DNA of 43,970 nucleotides from an uncultured SAR116 cluster alpha proteobacterium (lineage in GTDB: Bacteria; Pseudomonadota; Alphaproteobacteria; Puniceispirillales; Marisalimonadaceae), in contig CACMYY010000010.1 in the NCBI GenBank assembly GCA_902618025.1, forward strand, positions 1-43,970, in the 5' to 3' direction. This document shows positions 42,359-43,970 of this stretch, piece by piece; within the stretch, counting starts at the first letter, position 1, and each line of letters begins with the position of its first letter. The translations under genes and the position numbers were made by a program. The notes under the pieces were generated by a model that was given only the letters and a program-made list of their open reading frames with translations, was not told where the DNA came from and did not search any database.

Positions 42359-43970
42359 ATGAGTTACACGTCTCCTTTAGAGGATACAAAGTTTGTTTTA
42401 GAAAACCTTTTGCCTGCTCATGAGGATCTTGATGATGCTACAATTGATGCAGTTCTTTCTGAGGCTGGGAAGCTAGCGGATAATTATTTAGCTCCTCTAA
42501 ATCATTTTGGTGATAAGAACAATCCTATTCTTCGACAAGATCATGAAGTTGAGACACCTGAGGGATTTAGTAATGCCTTTTCAGAAATTGCCAAAGGAGG
42601 CTGGATTGGAGTAGCAAGTGATACCAATTATGATGGTATGGGACTACCAGCAAGAATGAGCGCTGCGATTAATGAGTATTGGCACGGAGCGAATATGTCC
42701 TTTGCGTTATGTAGCTTATTAACACAAGGATTAATTGACGCGTTTACTCTTGTTGGAACAGAAGAAGAAAAAAAAACATATCTCCCAAAGTTCAATTCTG
42801 GAGCGTGGACAGGCACCATGAATTTAACAGAACCTCAGTCAGGAACAGATCTAGCTACAATTAAAACTAAAGCTGAACATGATGGTGAGAATTGGAGAAT
42901 AAAAGGCCAAAAAATATATATCACTTATGGTGAACATAATATGTCCGAAAATATAATTCATCTGGTCCTTGCAAGAACTGAAGGTGCACCTCAAGGTATT
43001 AAAGGTATTTCTACTTTTATAATTCCAAAATTTTTAAAAGATGAAAATGGCAACCACACAATTAGAAATGACCTTAAATGTATATCCATCGAACATAAGA
43101 TGGGTATAAAAGCAAGCCCAACAGCAGTTATGTCTTACGGAGAGAATGAAGGCGCGATAGGCTATATGCTGGGAGAAGAAGGTAGAGGCATTGAGTACAT
43201 GTTTATTATGATGAATAGAGCACGGTTTGATGTTGGACTTCAAGGGATGGCAATTTCTGAGGCTGCCAGACAAAAAGCGCTAGAGTACGCAAACACTAGA
43301 ATTCAGGGAACTCCTATTAACCGTGAAAAAGGCACACCAATAATAGGACATGGTGATGTAAAAAGACTACTATTATCCATGCGCAGTCTTACAGAGGCAA
43401 TGCGAGCTTTAATTCTAGTTTCATCCGAAATTATGGAAAGAGCGCATAACGGTAATGAAAAATGTAAATTAAAAGAAGGTTTTTTAATTCCAATAATCAA
43501 AGGTTGGTCTACTGAATTAGCGCAAGAAGTTACGAGTAATGGACTACAAATTCATGGGGGCATGGGATTTATTGAAGAAACTGGAGCTGCTCAGTTCATG
43601 CGAGATGCTAGGATATTACCAATATATGAAGGCACAAATGCTATTCAAGCTAATGACTTTATGTTTAGAAAAACTTTAAGAGATAATGGAAAAACCGCAA
43701 AAGAATTTATAGAAGAAATTAAAGTCGATTGTGAACAAAATCAAGAAATGTCAAATATGATTACCCTAGCATCAAACACTTTAGATTTTATTTTAGAAAA
43801 TAGGGATGATGCTGAAATATTATCTTGTATTAGTTTTGATTACATGATGGGTTTTGGATATTTAATTGGTGGATGGCTGATGCACAAAGGAAAAATTAAA
43901 GCCAAATTAAAATTGTCAGAAAAATCTCAAAATGAAAATTTTCTAAAAAGTAAAATTATATCAGCTGAAT
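42359..43970 (+). CDS. dmdC: Acyl-CoA dehydrogenase, DmdC-like, 3' truncated by the window end
   Basis: FAD acyl-CoA dehydrogenase, 537 codons visible and still open at the last base; family members are about 590-600 aa. It begins MSYTSPLEDTKFVLENLL, as in the DmdC/large acyl-CoA dehydrogenase group with an extra C-terminal domain. FAD motifs are MNLTEPQSGTDLA and ITYGEHNMSEN. The catalytic base is E424 in PIYEGTNAIQ. An ATCGGAG ribosome site precedes the ATG. With the divergent ligase it could turn 3-methylmercaptopropionyl-CoA into methylthioacryloyl-CoA; a role in ordinary beta-oxidation is the alternative. The DMSP demethylase dmdA and the hydratase dmdD are not in the window. Confidence 0.82.
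   Translation, partial: MSYTSPLEDTKFVLENLLPAHEDLDDATIDAVLSEAGKLADNYLAPLNHFGDKNNPILRQDHEVETPEGFSNAFSEIAKGGWIGVASDTNYDGMGLPARMSAAINEYWHGANMSFALCSLLTQGLIDAFTLVGTEEEKKTYLPKFNSGAWTGTMNLTEPQSGTDLATIKTKAEHDGENWRIKGQKIYITYGEHNMSENIIHLVLARTEGAPQGIKGISTFIIPKFLKDENGNHTIRNDLKCISIEHKMGIKASPTAVMSYGENEGAIGYMLGEEGRGIEYMFIMMNRARFDVGLQGMAISEAARQKALEYANTRIQGTPINREKGTPIIGHGDVKRLLLSMRSLTEAMRALILVSSEIMERAHNGNEKCKLKEGFLIPIIKGWSTELAQEVTSNGLQIHGGMGFIEETGAAQFMRDARILPIYEGTNAIQANDFMFRKTLRDNGKTAKEFIEEIKVDCEQNQEMSNMITLASNTLDFILENRDDAEILSCISFDYMMGFGYLIGGWLMHKGKIKAKLKLSEKSQNENFLKSKIISAE

Noticed and set aside
1-43970. tRNA, rRNA, CRISPR, IS element or integrase sites
   Set aside because: No cloverleaf-like sequence, regular repeat array, terminal inverted repeats or transposase/integrase motifs were seen on either strand.

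Overview
The window reads as a piece of chromosome from a marine, oligotrophic Alphaproteobacterium of the low-GC, streamlined kind (SAR11, HIMB59 or AEGEAN-169-like). This is inferred from the strong AT bias, 0-40 bp gene spacing, many start/stop overlaps, a dominance of catabolic enzymes and binding-protein-dependent transporters, and an alphaproteobacterial Coq7. No rRNA, tRNA, CRISPR array, insertion sequence, phage gene or plasmid gene was seen, and no gap over 300 bp is empty.

Layout. 1-3.4 kb: nitrogen entry, with a 5'-truncated ammonium channel and a convergent glutamate dehydrogenase sharing a bidirectional terminator, then a TerB-like gene. 3.4-12.9 kb: a rightward operon with the complete leucine/isovalerate route (liuA, liuB, liuD, liuE, liuC), extended by an AhpD-like protein, a second acyl-CoA dehydrogenase and a CaiB-type CoA-transferase. 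12.9-14.7 kb: leftward aroE-like, DUF3108 and a small NrtS-like nitrate transporter. 14.8-16.8 kb: a class III aminotransferase between two ~100-aa probable alpha/beta-barrel proteins. 16.8-21.3 kb: a leftward branched-chain-amino-acid-type ABC transporter (livFGMH plus binding protein). 21.4-22.9 kb: a small unknown protein, a DCC-family protein, coq7 and a 55-aa ORF.

23-37 kb looks like an organosulfur or thiol-carboxylate locus: a tripartite tricarboxylate transporter (tctCBA) with a well-formed leader, a TauE/SafE anion exporter, a ThDP enzyme, a four-domain rhodanese with one recognisable active site, a cysteine-dioxygenase-like thiol dioxygenase, a divergent dihydrodipicolinate-synthase-family protein, two AMP-forming CoA ligases, an alpha/beta hydrolase and a MetY-type sulfhydrylase. 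37.2-44 kb: a fused indolepyruvate:ferredoxin oxidoreductase, then a divergent pair resembling dmdB and dmdC (3-methylmercaptopropionyl-CoA ligase and dehydrogenase of DMSP demethylation). The last gene runs off the window.

Together the genes describe a cell living on amino acids, branched-chain acyl-CoAs and probably reduced organosulfur compounds. The most interesting hypothesis is that the 23-44 kb region imports a sulfur-containing carboxylate, oxidises or CoA-activates it, handles the released sulfane sulfur or sulfite, and exports the excess. Functions are assigned by reading protein motifs by eye; no database search was possible.
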